In this document: positions 1 through 6,404 of the stretch, in pieces
Layout of the letters: each line of letters starts with the position of its first letter
How positions within the stretch are numbered: the first letter of the stretch is position 1
Source of the DNA: Chloroflexota bacterium
GTDB taxonomy: Bacteria > Chloroflexota > Limnocylindria > QHBO01
DNA length: 9,238 bases
Assembly (NCBI GenBank): GCA_005880165.1
Contig: VBJP01000197.1
Location: forward strand, 1-9,238
Reading direction: 5' to 3'
Position numbers and translations under genes: made by a program
Notes under the pieces: model-generated
Told to the model about the DNA's origin: nothing
The model's input: the letters and a program-made list of their open reading frames with translations, nothing else
Databases searched by the model: none

Positions 1-67
1 ACAAGAGTCTGGGTAAGTATGCGCCTCTTGAGCAATCGCGCCGTGTGCAACGGCCTGGGCGTAGTCC

Positions 68-232
68 TTACCAGGCCGAATCAGCCACCGCGGACCTGAC
101 TCGAGCCTCGAGCAGCTCGCCGATCGCGTCGAACTCCGGCCGAGCGTCATCGACCAGCGCCTGCGGATCGCTCGTATCAGGGAAGGGCCGGACCTCGACG
201 TCCATCCGATAGCCCGCCAGGCGGTAGGTCCA
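68..232 (-). pseudogene. Out-of-frame C-terminal tail of the winged-helix gene
   Basis: In the frame that begins its codons at 232, the minus strand encodes 'WTYRLAGYRMDVEVRPF' followed by an Asp/Glu/Ala-rich amphipathic helix that ends 'VADSAW' before TAA at 68-70. The pattern W-x(n)-R-[LM]-x-V-x-V-x-P-F followed by a helix is how I expect the winged-helix family to end. It therefore looks like the true C-terminus of the gene at 177-1157. The two frames differ by one extra base, or two missing. The strand that normally lies between the 'DALP' and 'W' segments also seems absent, which would fit a small out-of-frame deletion around 232-262 better than a single-base error. No start signal precedes this piece, so it should not be translated independently. 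Confidence 0.6.
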
Positions 233-1157
233 ACGGCAATGCGTCCCCGGAGGTAGCCCCAACGCGCGTTTCGCGGGTCGAGTAGGCCAGGCTGAGGTGA
301 ATTTCGTCCAGAAACCGATGGCGGCCGTCGGGCGCGTAGCCCATCGGATAGGGATCCCACTTACCGACCACCGTCACCGCCTCCGGGTCAATCGGCTCAG
401 TCGCTGCCCAGGCGTCGCCCAGCGCCGCCGGCAGCAAGAGACCTTCGCCGATGTCGATCGTCGAGACCGTCTTGAGCGCCGTCGCCGCCCGGCCTCGAGG
501 CACGCCGACCCACCACGCGAGATCACCCGCACGCGCCGGACCAAAGGCGTCCAGGTAGGCGCCGGCCAGCCAGCCCAAGGCCTGGTTGGGATCGACATCG
601 TCGAACGGCCGGCCGAGCCATGCCTCGGTGGCCACCCACCGCACATCGTCGGTGCGCACCCGCCCGGTGCCGACCCGAATCACCAGGCCCTCGCGGGCCA
701 TCGCACGCATCGCGAAGTACGGCCGCTGGTCGTCCCTTGCTACATGCAGGGCAGACCGGAGCTGGGTCGGGGTCAGCGGCTCGGCGATCGCCGCCAGGAT
801 GCGCGGCTTGAGCCTTGCGTACGTCGGAGCGTCCAGTCCGCGCGCGGCGAGGTAGGACGGCGGGAGCGGCCGCCGGGTCGCCGCTATCAGCCGGTCGGCG
901 GTGGCGGCCGGAACCAGGAAGGCGGAGCCGCGCATCGCGACGATTCGCACCGCCTGCCGACGGCTCTCGAGATCGGCGAAGCCAGCGGCGGTCTGGCCCG
1001 GGGTTCGCGCATGAAGCGCGATCGGGCCGCTGGGGTGCGCGCTGTACACCGCCACGACGTCGTGCAGCGCAGAGAGCGGGTCTGGCGCAGAACAGTCGAG
1101 ACGCTGGCGGCGATGGCTCCAGGCGCGGAGGCGCTCGACAATGTCCAAGATCGTCAT
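177..1157 (-). CDS. Winged-helix DNA-binding protein (HTH_42 / AlkZ-YcaQ-like), C-terminus frameshifted
   Basis: The 326-residue reading frame resembles the winged-helix family that includes the AlkZ/YcaQ DNA glycosylases (PF06224). Visible landmarks are the N-terminal 'RLRAWSHRRQRL' region (about 10-20), the 'AMRGSAFLVPA' strand (75-84), a 'LTPTQLRSAL' wing-helix segment (128-137) and the 'WDPYPMGY' motif (267-274), which sits near the C-terminal domain in this family. Members are thought to bind DNA and some unhook interstrand crosslinks; substrate and activity cannot be told here. I chose the ATG at 1157 because the family similarity begins there; the same frame runs open upstream to 1343 but reads as low-quality sequence across the intergenic region. 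No clear Shine-Dalgarno is seen. After about residue 305 the protein stops looking like the family and ends in a Gly/Pro-rich tail, while the expected C-terminus appears in another frame (68-232). The gene is divergent from the VOC gene, with 133 bases between the starts. Confidence 0.75.
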   Translation of the reverse strand: MTILDIVERLRAWSHRRQRLDCSAPDPLSALHDVVAVYSAHPSGPIALHARTPGQTAAGFADLESRRQAVRIVAMRGSAFLVPAATADRLIAATRRPLPPSYLAARGLDAPTYARLKPRILAAIAEPLTPTQLRSALHVARDDQRPYFAMRAMAREGLVIRVGTGRVRTDDVRWVATEAWLGRPFDDVDPNQALGWLAGAYLDAFGPARAGDLAWWVGVPRGRAATALKTVSTIDIGEGLLLPAALGDAWAATEPIDPEAVTVVGKWDPYPMGYAPDGRHRFLDEIHLSLAYSTRETRVGATSGDALPLDLPPGGLSDGRRGPALP

Positions 1158-1280
1158 TGTGCCCGGCCATTCGCCGCCGGTCTGCCTGGCTGCCCTCCTC
1201 CCGGATGGGCGAGGGTGCCCGCGACGCAATAGGCTCCTAGTCTTACACCATCCCTGTGCTAGCCCACGAACGCCAAGAGC

Positions 1281-1286
1281 AGGAGG
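1281..1286 (+). promoter_or_regulatory. Strong ribosome binding site of the VOC gene
   Basis: A perfect AGGAGG lies 4 bases before the ATG at 1291. It decides this start over in-frame codons further upstream, which read into the divergent intergenic region. Confidence 0.8.
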
Positions 1287-1290
1287 TTCC

Positions 1291-1689
1291 ATGAACCAGC
1301 AAACCACGACCACGGGCATCACAGAGGTCGCCACCGTTGCCATCCCGGTCAGCGATCAGGAGAGAGCGCTGGCGTTCTACGTCGACACGCTGGGCTTCGA
1401 GAAGCGGCGCGATGCCCCCTTTGGGCCGGGCAACCGCTGGATCGAGGTGGCACCGCCCGGCTCTTCGACGACGATCGCACTGCCACCGCTAGGGGAGGTC
1501 AAGCCCGGCATCGACACCGGCATCCGGCTGACGACACGCGACGCCGAGGCGGACCACGCGGCCCTGCGTGCTCGCGGCGCGGACGTCGACTCGGAGATCC
1601 TCCGATTCGGGCCGGGCGTGCCTCCGATGTTCACGCTTCGGGATCCCGACGGGAACAAGCTGTACGTCGTGGAGGGCGCCGCGGGCTGA
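1291..1689 (+). CDS. VOC-superfamily (glyoxalase/bleomycin-resistance fold) protein
   Basis: 132 residues, the usual length of a single-chain VOC protein with two beta-alpha-beta-beta-beta modules. Module 1 contains 'VAIPVSDQERALAFYVDTLGFE' (split here as VAIPVSDQERAL, 16-27, and AFYVDTLGFE, 28-37). Module 2 runs from 'DTGIRLTTRD' (75-84) to the typical end 'FTLRDPDGNKLYVVE' (114-128). The His that usually opens module 1 as a metal ligand is replaced by Thr15, and no His stands at the equivalent place in module 2; only E52 and E128 remain. It may therefore bind a ligand or drug without metal, or act as a non-classical member; substrate unknown. The ATG at 1291 follows a perfect AGGAGG. The next gene begins 4 bases after this stop, so the two are probably co-transcribed and translationally coupled. 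Confidence 0.88.
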   Translation: MNQQTTTTGITEVATVAIPVSDQERALAFYVDTLGFEKRRDAPFGPGNRWIEVAPPGSSTTIALPPLGEVKPGIDTGIRLTTRDAEADHAALRARGADVDSEILRFGPGVPPMFTLRDPDGNKLYVVEGAAG

Positions 1690-1693
1690 CGGG

Positions 1694-2620
1694 ATGCGGT
1701 CGCTAGAGCTAGGCCTGGTCCTGCCACTGCTCGAAGACCCCCAATCTGGGCAGAAGGCCACGTGGGAGCAGATACGGGCCACCGCTCTCAGGGCCGAGGA
1801 GCTCGGGTTCGATACGGTCTGGCTCGCCGATGAGTTGCTTTGGAACACGCCTGCGTGGCCGGGCCCACGCGGGTGGTGGGAATGCGTCGCCATGGCAGGG
1901 GCGCTGGCGGCCAGCACCTCGCGCATCGGCGTCGGCAGCTGGGTGCTCTCGGCACTGCATCGCAACCCGGCGTTGACCGCCAAGGCCGTCGAGACCCTGG
2001 ATGAGATTAGCGGCGGTAGGTTCATCCTCGGATTCGGCTCGGGCCATGCCGGCACGCAGGGGAACAAGTTCGGCTACCCGATGGACCGCACGATCGGGCG
2101 CTACGAGGAGGCGCTGCAGGTCCTCGTCCCTCTTCTGCGCGACGGCTGCGTGGACTTCGCGGGGGAGTTCCACCGCGCCAGGGATCTCGAGCTGAGACCA
2201 CGTGGACCACGGGCGGGCGCGATTCCAATCATGCTGGGTGCGCACGGGAAGCGCACGATGCGGCTTGCCGTCGAGCACGCTGACATCTGGAGCTGCTACG
2301 CGACGGAGTCGAGCCTGCCCGGTGCCTTCGGCGGGTACCTCACTCTGCTCGAGGAAGCGTGCGAAGCCGCCGGTCGGGATCCGTCCAGTATCGGCCGTTC
2401 GGTGGGCGTCATCGTCGAAACGACCGAGGACCATTCGGCCGAGGCGAGCGACATGGGCGTGCCGATCGCGGGGACTGCGGACGAGATCGCCGCGACGATT
2501 CGGGAGTTCGCGCACCGAGGCTTCACCCGGCTCGAGATCGTGCCGTGGCCGCAGACCATGGCCGCCGTCGAGGGCCTGGCGCCGGTCCTCGCCGCGCTCG
2601 ACGCGGCGGCGGCAACGTGA
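1694..2620 (+). CDS. LLM-class flavin-dependent oxidoreductase (luciferase-like monooxygenase)
   Basis: 308 residues with the TIM-barrel pattern of the bacterial luciferase-like family (PF00296). Visible are the N-terminal strand 'LGLVLPLLED' (6-15), 'AEELGFDTVWLADELL' (34-49), 'TSRIGVGSWVL' (75-85), the diagnostic 'NPALTAKAVETLDEISGGRF' (91-110) followed by the Gly-rich 'ILGFGSGHAG' (111-120), and 'IPIMLGAHGKRTMRLA' (177-192), which normally lies near the phosphate of the flavin. Such enzymes use FMN or coenzyme F420; many in actinobacteria and Chloroflexota use F420, but the sequence alone does not settle this. The substrate cannot be predicted. The ATG at 1694 is 4 bases after the VOC stop, with only a weak purine stretch before it, so translation likely depends on coupling. 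The two genes form a short convergent unit facing the ABC-transporter operon. Confidence 0.88.
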   Translation: MRSLELGLVLPLLEDPQSGQKATWEQIRATALRAEELGFDTVWLADELLWNTPAWPGPRGWWECVAMAGALAASTSRIGVGSWVLSALHRNPALTAKAVETLDEISGGRFILGFGSGHAGTQGNKFGYPMDRTIGRYEEALQVLVPLLRDGCVDFAGEFHRARDLELRPRGPRAGAIPIMLGAHGKRTMRLAVEHADIWSCYATESSLPGAFGGYLTLLEEACEAAGRDPSSIGRSVGVIVETTEDHSAEASDMGVPIAGTADEIAATIREFAHRGFTRLEIVPWPQTMAAVEGLAPVLAALDAAAAT

Positions 2621-2864
2621 AGCAGTCGGGGTGGTCGGGGCGAGAGGATTTGCGCCTCCCATAACCACCTCAGAGTCAAGGTGATTCGGCTGGCGCCTGA
2701 TGCGACTGCGGCGGCTAGACTCGCGGTTGATCCCTGCCCGCAACAAGGAGGGCAGCGAACGGTTTCACGATGAACGCATAGCCTCGACGGGCCTGCGTTC
2801 CAGACCCGAGCACGACCGCGTGATCGAGGCCACTCGCAGCACGTTGGCAACTCGGCCGACTGCG
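2621..2864. other. Convergent intergenic region without a credible gene
   Basis: These 244 bases separate the stop of the luciferase-like gene (plus) from the stop of the Rdx-like gene (minus). No coding frame here looks real. The region holds the tRNA 3'-end-like sequence at 2632-2660 and a short inverted repeat (CTGCCC 2734-2739 / GGGCAG 2750-2755, 10-base loop). The repeat is too weak, and lacks a T-run, to be called a terminator. An AAGGAGGG at 2745-2752 precedes an ATG at 2769 that opens only three codons. Confidence 0.6.
2632..2660 (-). other. tRNA 3'-end-like sequence (T-arm + acceptor strand + CCA), degenerate
   Basis: Read on the minus strand, the segment ends AAATCCTCTCGCCCCGACCA, which has the layout of a tRNA 3' end: GGAGG / CCTCT as T-stem (one G-U pair), a 7-base loop CGCAAAT, the acceptor strand CGCCCCG, discriminator A and CCA. 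The 3' part resembles bacterial tRNA-Pro. The loop should begin TTC but reads CGC, and no CGGGGCG partner strand or proper anticodon arm is found in the ~50 bases on the 5' side (a TTGACTC loop-like stretch there is flanked by a poorly paired stem). It is not a working tRNA. It could be an eroded tRNA fragment, an old integration site, or chance. Confidence 0.35.
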
Positions 2865-3143
2865 TCAGCCGCCCAATGGAGTCTCCGGCCGCCCAAGCCG
2901 TTCTTCGAGGGCCCGATCGATCTCTCCGGGCTCGGGATGCCTGCCGAGCTGGGCCTTCGAGAAGATGAGCGCCCCGTCCAACGAAACCTCGAAGCGACCC
3001 CCACTACTTGGCACGAGCCGCAGTTCAGCAAGCCGATGTGCCCAGCCATCCAGGAGCTCTTTGGCTAGGGCGAGAGCCTGGGGTCGGAAATCACAAGGGA
3101 TGCAGAACTCGATCTCGACCGAATGCCGAACGTCGCTGAGCAT
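2865..3143 (-). CDS. Rdx family (SelT/SelW/SelH-like) thioredoxin-fold protein
   Basis: 92 residues. The pattern 'VEIEFCIPCDFRPQALALA' (9-27), then 'LVPSSGGRFEVSLDGALIF' (43-61) and 'GRHPEPGEI' (67-75) matches the Rdx family, the bacterial Cys-containing relatives of selenoprotein W. The redox motif is C14-I-P-C17, with Cys in the place of selenocysteine; the following basic/aromatic residues and the 'GG.FEV' strand are family hallmarks. These small cytosolic proteins are thought to act in thiol redox; physiological partners of bacterial members are largely unknown. The ATG at 3143 has GGAGGG (3150-3155) 6 bases upstream, a good Shine-Dalgarno. It starts 18 bases after the MalG-type permease stop on the same strand, so it is probably the last gene of the transporter operon. 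Family identification is secure by pattern; a role in transport is only suggested by position. Confidence 0.85.
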   Translation of the reverse strand: MLSDVRHSVEIEFCIPCDFRPQALALAKELLDGWAHRLAELRLVPSSGGRFEVSLDGALIFSKAQLGRHPEPGEIDRALEERLGRPETPLGG

Positions 3144-3161
3144 TCATCACCCTCCGGCCCG

Positions 3162-3980
3162 TTATTCCGCGCCGGTCGTCAAGCCCCGGACGAGATTGCG
3201 GTTCAGGTAGATCGCGACGGCCACAACTGGCAGAACGGTTACCTGCGACATCACCGCCAGTTCGCCCCAACCAATGTCCTGCGAGCTGAAGGTTGCCAAC
3301 AGGGCGACGGGGAGGGTCTTCGTACTCGGCGACGTGAGTAGGAGGGCGAAGATGAAGTCATTCCAGGAGAACAATACGCAGAAGAGCGCGGCGGCGATCA
3401 ATCCCGGTCGCGCAAGGGGAAGCGCCACGCGCCAGAACGCGCCGAAGCGCGAGCAGCCATCGCACAGTGCGGCATCTTCGATCTCCGTCGGGACCTGCCG
3501 GAACGTCGACTGAAGCATCCACACCACGAAGGCAGAGTCGAGCACGGTATTGATGGCGATCACTGCCTGGTACGTGCCCAGGACGCGCAGGTCTCGCATG
3601 AGCAGATAAACCGGGAGGAGCATCGCCACGGGCGGGATCATCCGGATGATCAAGAAGACGTTCGCGAATGACCGCAATCCTGCTGAACGCGATCGCGCGA
3701 TCGCATATGCCGCGGGGACGCCCAAGGCCATGGATAGAGCTGTCGAACCGAGCGCGATTAGGGTCGAATTGCGAAGGAACAGCGGCACGTCGAAGTCACG
3801 GAACGTCGCCGCATAGTTGGCGAGGGTAGGACCGAAGGTCCATTTCGGCGGTGCGCTGAAGACATCGATGGGCGGCTTGAATGATGTCTGCAGCAACCAG
3901 AAGAACGGAAAGAGGAAGAACACGAGGGCCGCAACGACCAACGCCGAGCGCGCGAGGGCGACGCGCCGAGGTTCACGCAC
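3162..3980 (-). CDS. Carbohydrate ABC transporter permease, MalG type
   Basis: Inner-membrane subunit of a CUT1-type sugar importer, pairing with the MalF-type permease encoded just upstream. With the GTG at 3980 it has 272 residues, usual for the family. The N-terminal membrane segment 'ALVFFLFPFFWLLQTSFK' (about 18-35) and the loop 'PPKWTFGPTLANYAATF' are typical, followed by further hydrophobic helices. The cytoplasmic EAA loop, which docks the ATPase, is at about 168-193 ('EIEDAAL' then 'DGCSRFGAFWRVALPLARPG'), and 'WNDFIFALLLT' follows, as in MalG proteins. Here the EAA loop carries Cys-Asp-Gly-Cys (residues 172-175), where a Val/Ile and often Ala are more common. The GTG start overlaps the upstream stop by 8 bases, fitting translational coupling; an in-frame ATG at 4031 would add 17 residues of Arg/Ala-rich sequence and a 59-base overlap, which I consider less likely. 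Confidence 0.9.
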   Translation of the reverse strand: MREPRRVALARSALVVAALVFFLFPFFWLLQTSFKPPIDVFSAPPKWTFGPTLANYAATFRDFDVPLFLRNSTLIALGSTALSMALGVPAAYAIARSRSAGLRSFANVFLIIRMIPPVAMLLPVYLLMRDLRVLGTYQAVIAINTVLDSAFVVWMLQSTFRQVPTEIEDAALCDGCSRFGAFWRVALPLARPGLIAAALFCVLFSWNDFIFALLLTSPSTKTLPVALLATFSSQDIGWGELAVMSQVTVLPVVAVAIYLNRNLVRGLTTGAE

Positions 3981-4935
3981 GGGCCCGCACCGCCGCGACG
4001 CGCAACCCCTCGCGGCGTTGGCGTCCGGCAACGCCGATATAGATCACGGCGAAGATCCCGATCATGACCAGCAGGATGTTTGAGAGGGCAGCTGCATAGC
4101 CCATGTCGAAGAACACGAGGCCCTGCTTGTAGACGTCGAAGTTGAGGACCGTCGTCGTCAGGCCGGGGCCGCCCTGGGTCATGGCGAAGACAACGTCGAA
4201 GAGCTTGAACGCATCCATGGTGCGAATGAGCAAGGCCAGGACGATCGTTGGGGCCAGCATCGGGACGGCAAGATGGCGGACAGTCGCCCAGCGGCCAGCG
4301 CCGTCCACCTGCGCCGCCTCGAATGGCTCGACTGGCAGGGACTTCAGGCCCGCGAGCAGGACGAGCATGACGAGCGGTGTCCACTGCCAAGCATCAACAA
4401 TTATCACCGCAAGCATCGCCGTGGTGCTCTGCGCCGTGAGGCCTTCCCGCTGGCCCAGAAAGTTGGCGAGATACCAGCCGATCGAACCGAAGTCAGCATT
4501 GAGCATGGCTCGCCACACGAGACCTGAAACGAGAGGCGTCAGGCTGATGGGGATCAACAGCAACGCCGCGGCGATCTTGTTGAGGCGTGTGTCGCGCCAC
4601 AGCAGGAGTGCTAGGCCCAATCCGAGCGCGAACTCAAGTGCGACCGCCCCGACAACGAAGACGAGCGTGTTAATGACCGCAGTTCGCGCGCCTTCGTCGT
4701 TGATCGCGCGAACATAGTTATCGAGTCCGATGAAGGATCGCGTCTGGCTTGGGTCGGTCAGGCGGTACCGGAAGAAGCTGATCGCGAGCGAGTAGATGAT
4801 CGGGTAGAACGAGATCGCGATGGCGTAGACCGCGATTGGCGCGACCATCAGCACATAGAAAAGCTCACCGCCTCGCCGATTGGACTGAAGTCGGCCACGG
4901 AGCTGTGAGCGAGCGACACTGAGAAGCGACGGCAT
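3973..4935 (-). CDS. Carbohydrate ABC transporter permease, MalF type
   Basis: 320 residues. A basic N-terminus is followed by a first membrane segment (about 26-48, 'FYVLMVAPIAVYAIAISF') and about five more hydrophobic helices. The loop 'SFIGLDNYVRAIND' (67-80) is the usual periplasmic 'F.GL.NY' element of sugar permeases. The EAA loop is at 203-227 ('PFEAAQVDGAGRWATVRHL'), and 'MTQGGPG' (252-258) is a strong MalF/UgpA-type signature. It would form the translocation pore with the MalG-type partner. No ATPase gene (MalK/UgpC/MsiK) lies beside the pair, so a shared ATPase encoded elsewhere is expected, as known for many CUT1 systems in actinobacteria. The ATG at 4935 has no clear Shine-Dalgarno. 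It follows the binding-protein gene by 72 bases that contain a strong hairpin, which may lower permease expression relative to the binding protein. Confidence 0.92.
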   Translation of the reverse strand: MPSLLSVARSQLRGRLQSNRRGGELFYVLMVAPIAVYAIAISFYPIIYSLAISFFRYRLTDPSQTRSFIGLDNYVRAINDEGARTAVINTLVFVVGAVALEFALGLGLALLLWRDTRLNKIAAALLLIPISLTPLVSGLVWRAMLNADFGSIGWYLANFLGQREGLTAQSTTAMLAVIIVDAWQWTPLVMLVLLAGLKSLPVEPFEAAQVDGAGRWATVRHLAVPMLAPTIVLALLIRTMDAFKLFDVVFAMTQGGPGLTTTVLNFDVYKQGLVFFDMGYAAALSNILLVMIGIFAVIYIGVAGRQRREGLRVAAVRARA

Positions 4936-4965
4936 GCGAGGGCCGATTGCTACCAGCAGATAGCA

Positions 4966-4991
4966 CGAGGCCCGGGAAGCCCCGGGCCTCG
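4966..4991 (-). terminator. Intercistronic hairpin between binding protein and permease genes
   Basis: A perfect 11-bp GC-rich stem, CGAGGCCCGGG (4966-4976) with CCCGGGCCTCG (4981-4991) and a 4-base loop (4977-4980), lies 16 bases past the binding-protein stop. In the direction of transcription no U-run follows, so a full intrinsic terminator is unlikely. The position is that of the known malE-malF-type intercistronic structures, which stabilise the upstream mRNA or cause partial termination so that more binding protein than permease is made. Confidence 0.6.
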
Positions 4992-5007
4992 CAAGACGAA
5001 GAAGGGC

Positions 5008-6294
5008 CTAGGGGAACAGCGGCGCGATCTGTGCCTGCGCAGCGTCAAGTACTTCCTTCGCCGTCTTCGTGCCGTGCAGGACCTCGTTCACGGCGGTCCC
5101 CATGATGTCCTGTATCTTCGAGTACTGCGGGATCCGCGGGCGGAAGTCGCCGTCACCCTTTTCGAACGAGTCGGCGATGAAGGTCTGGAAGGGGAACTTC
5201 GCCAGCAGATCCGGATCGGACAAGGTGCTCTTCCGGATGTAGGAGCCGCTGCCGGCGAGAACCCATTCCTTCTGGATCCACTTGATGAACGCCCAGGCGG
5301 CGTCCTGATTCTTGCTGTCCTTGTTGATGCCGATCCCCCAGCCACCGAAGCCGTGGGTCGGCGCCATCCCGCTGGCGATAGGCGCAACGACCGTGCCGAC
5401 CTGGCCGACGATCTTCGACTGCGAAGGGTCTTCGTAGCCTGAACGAGCCACACTCCAGCCTTCCTGCATCAATGCGATGCCGTTCTTGAAGGCCGTCTCG
5501 CGGGCCCCCCAGTCATAGTCGACTGCACCAGGCGGTGCGTACTTGAAGAGGCTCGCGAAGAAGTTCAGGTTCGCGATGTTCGCGTCGCTGTTGATCGTTG
5601 GCTTGCCATTCGCATCAAGCAGATGGCCTCCGAGCTGGTTGTTGTAGACGAAGAAGTCCTGCGCCCCGGCAGGTCCCTTCTGGCCGTTAATCGTGATCCC
5701 GTACTGGTTCTTTGAAGGATCGGTAAGCTTCTTGGCATCCGCCAGGAGCTCGTCCATGGTGGTGGGAGGCTTCAGGCCTGCCGAGTCAAAAGCCTTCTTG
5801 TTGTAGTTCAGCAGGTTTGCGTAGCCAGCCATCGGGAAGGCGACCTGCTTGCCTTGCCACTCTCCGAGCTTCCACATGACGTCGTAGATGTCGCTCGAGT
5901 CGATCTCGCCGGCATCGCGTTGGATGAGTGGTTTCAGATCGACGGTGTAGCCATTCATGGCGAACTCACCGGACCAGACGATGTCCACCGTTACGAGATC
6001 GTAGTTCGCGGTGTGACCAACGAAGTCGGCCGTGATCTTCGAGTACTCCTCGGGATAGCCGAGGATGTCGACCACGACCTGGGCTCCCGTCGCTGCCTGG
6101 AACTCTGGCGCGAGTTTCTTGAGAACCGCCGCGTACTGGTCGCTCTCGGCGGCGAGGTTGAGCGTTACCCCGTCGAAGCGTTGCGCGGATGCGCTCGCGG
6201 AGGCCGAGGGCGAGGGGCTGACGCCAGCTGCGCAAGCAGTCGTGATGAGCGCAAGGGTCGCCAGCAACCCTGTGACGCGCGAGCTCGGGTTCAT
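5008..6294 (-). CDS. Extracellular sugar-binding lipoprotein of an ABC transporter
   Basis: 428 residues, type of bacterial extracellular solute-binding family 1 (MalE-like). A signal peptide (1-20, hydrophobic 'GLLATLALITTA') ends at a lipobox with Cys21, so the protein should be a membrane-anchored lipoprotein. A Ser/Ala/Pro linker (25-38, 'SPSPSASASASAQ') follows, a style common in Chloroflexota and some actinobacteria. The mature part begins with 'VTLNLAAESDQYAAVLKKL'; 'YDLVTVDIVWSGEFA', 'VAFPMAGYANLLNYNKKAF' and 'GGWGIGINKDSKNQDAAWAF' are typical elements of sugar-binding proteins. The aromatic-rich segments suggest a carbohydrate ligand; which one is unknown. I chose ATG 6294 because GGAGGG stands 6 bases before it and the signal peptide starts there; an in-frame ATG at 6348 would put 18 unlikely residues in front. 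First gene of the operon with the two permeases and the Rdx-like protein. Confidence 0.93.
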   Translation of the reverse strand: MNPSSRVTGLLATLALITTACAAGVSPSPSASASASAQRFDGVTLNLAAESDQYAAVLKKLAPEFQAATGAQVVVDILGYPEEYSKITADFVGHTANYDLVTVDIVWSGEFAMNGYTVDLKPLIQRDAGEIDSSDIYDVMWKLGEWQGKQVAFPMAGYANLLNYNKKAFDSAGLKPPTTMDELLADAKKLTDPSKNQYGITINGQKGPAGAQDFFVYNNQLGGHLLDANGKPTINSDANIANLNFFASLFKYAPPGAVDYDWGARETAFKNGIALMQEGWSVARSGYEDPSQSKIVGQVGTVVAPIASGMAPTHGFGGWGIGINKDSKNQDAAWAFIKWIQKEWVLAGSGSYIRKSTLSDPDLLAKFPFQTFIADSFEKGDGDFRPRIPQYSKIQDIMGTAVNEVLHGTKTAKEVLDAAQAQIAPLFP

Positions 6295-6300
6295 GTCAGT

Positions 6301-6306
6301 CCCTCC
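6301..6306 (-). promoter_or_regulatory. Ribosome binding site of the binding-protein gene
   Basis: On the minus strand GGAGGG lies 6 bases before the ATG at 6294. It is the reason for preferring this start to the in-frame ATG at 6348. Confidence 0.7.
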
Positions 6307-6365
6307 GTCGAGAAGCCTTGGCGCCCGCATCGGAACCGGAATCTGCATCCCCAGGACGCTTTGGT

Positions 6366-6394
6366 ACTATGGCGACTGATGGCGGATTCCACAA
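6366..6394 (-). promoter_or_regulatory. Candidate promoter of the ABC-transporter operon
   Basis: On the minus strand TTGTGG (6389-6394) and CATAGT (6366-6371) are separated by 17 bases, the usual spacing for a housekeeping sigma factor, and would give a leader of about 65 bases. The -35 box matches only in TTG, so this is a weak prediction. Confidence 0.25.
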
Positions 6395-6404
6395 GGTCGA
6401 ATCC
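6384..6404. promoter_or_regulatory. Inverted repeat in the divergent control region, possible operator
   Basis: GGATTC (6384-6389) and GAATCC (6399-6404) form a perfect 6-bp inverted repeat with a 9-base spacer, 21 bp overall, close to two helical turns. It overlaps the candidate -35 box of the transporter operon and lies in the 210-bp region shared by the two divergent clusters. This is where a LacI-, GntR- or TetR-type regulator would be expected to bind. No regulator gene is present in the window. Confidence 0.3.

Noticed and set aside
1..67. Possible gene fragment at the left edge (minus-strand frame reading DYAQAVAHGAIAQEAHTYP)
   Set aside because: The stretch is open in one frame, but 67 bases with no start signal or recognised motif are too little to support a gene.
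297..1232. Long open frame on the plus strand (311 codons)
   Set aside because: It lies antisense to the winged-helix gene, is Arg/Pro/Gly-rich and resembles no family; a shadow caused by high GC.
2632..2705. Complete tRNA gene on the minus strand
   Set aside because: Only the 3' half fits. The anticodon stem would have mismatches, position 33 is not T in the best register, and there is no 5' acceptor strand.
1709..2746. Long open frame on the minus strand (345 codons)
   Set aside because: Antisense to the luciferase-like oxidoreductase, whose motifs are clear; composition is Arg-rich without any domain.
2734..2755. Intrinsic terminator CTGCCC/GGGCAG
   Set aside because: A 6-bp stem with a 10-base loop and no T-run on either strand is too weak to call.
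2700..3068. Plus-strand open frame over the convergent gap
   Set aside because: It overlaps the Rdx-like gene antisense and shows no family features; the Rdx frame has a good Shine-Dalgarno and recognisable motifs.
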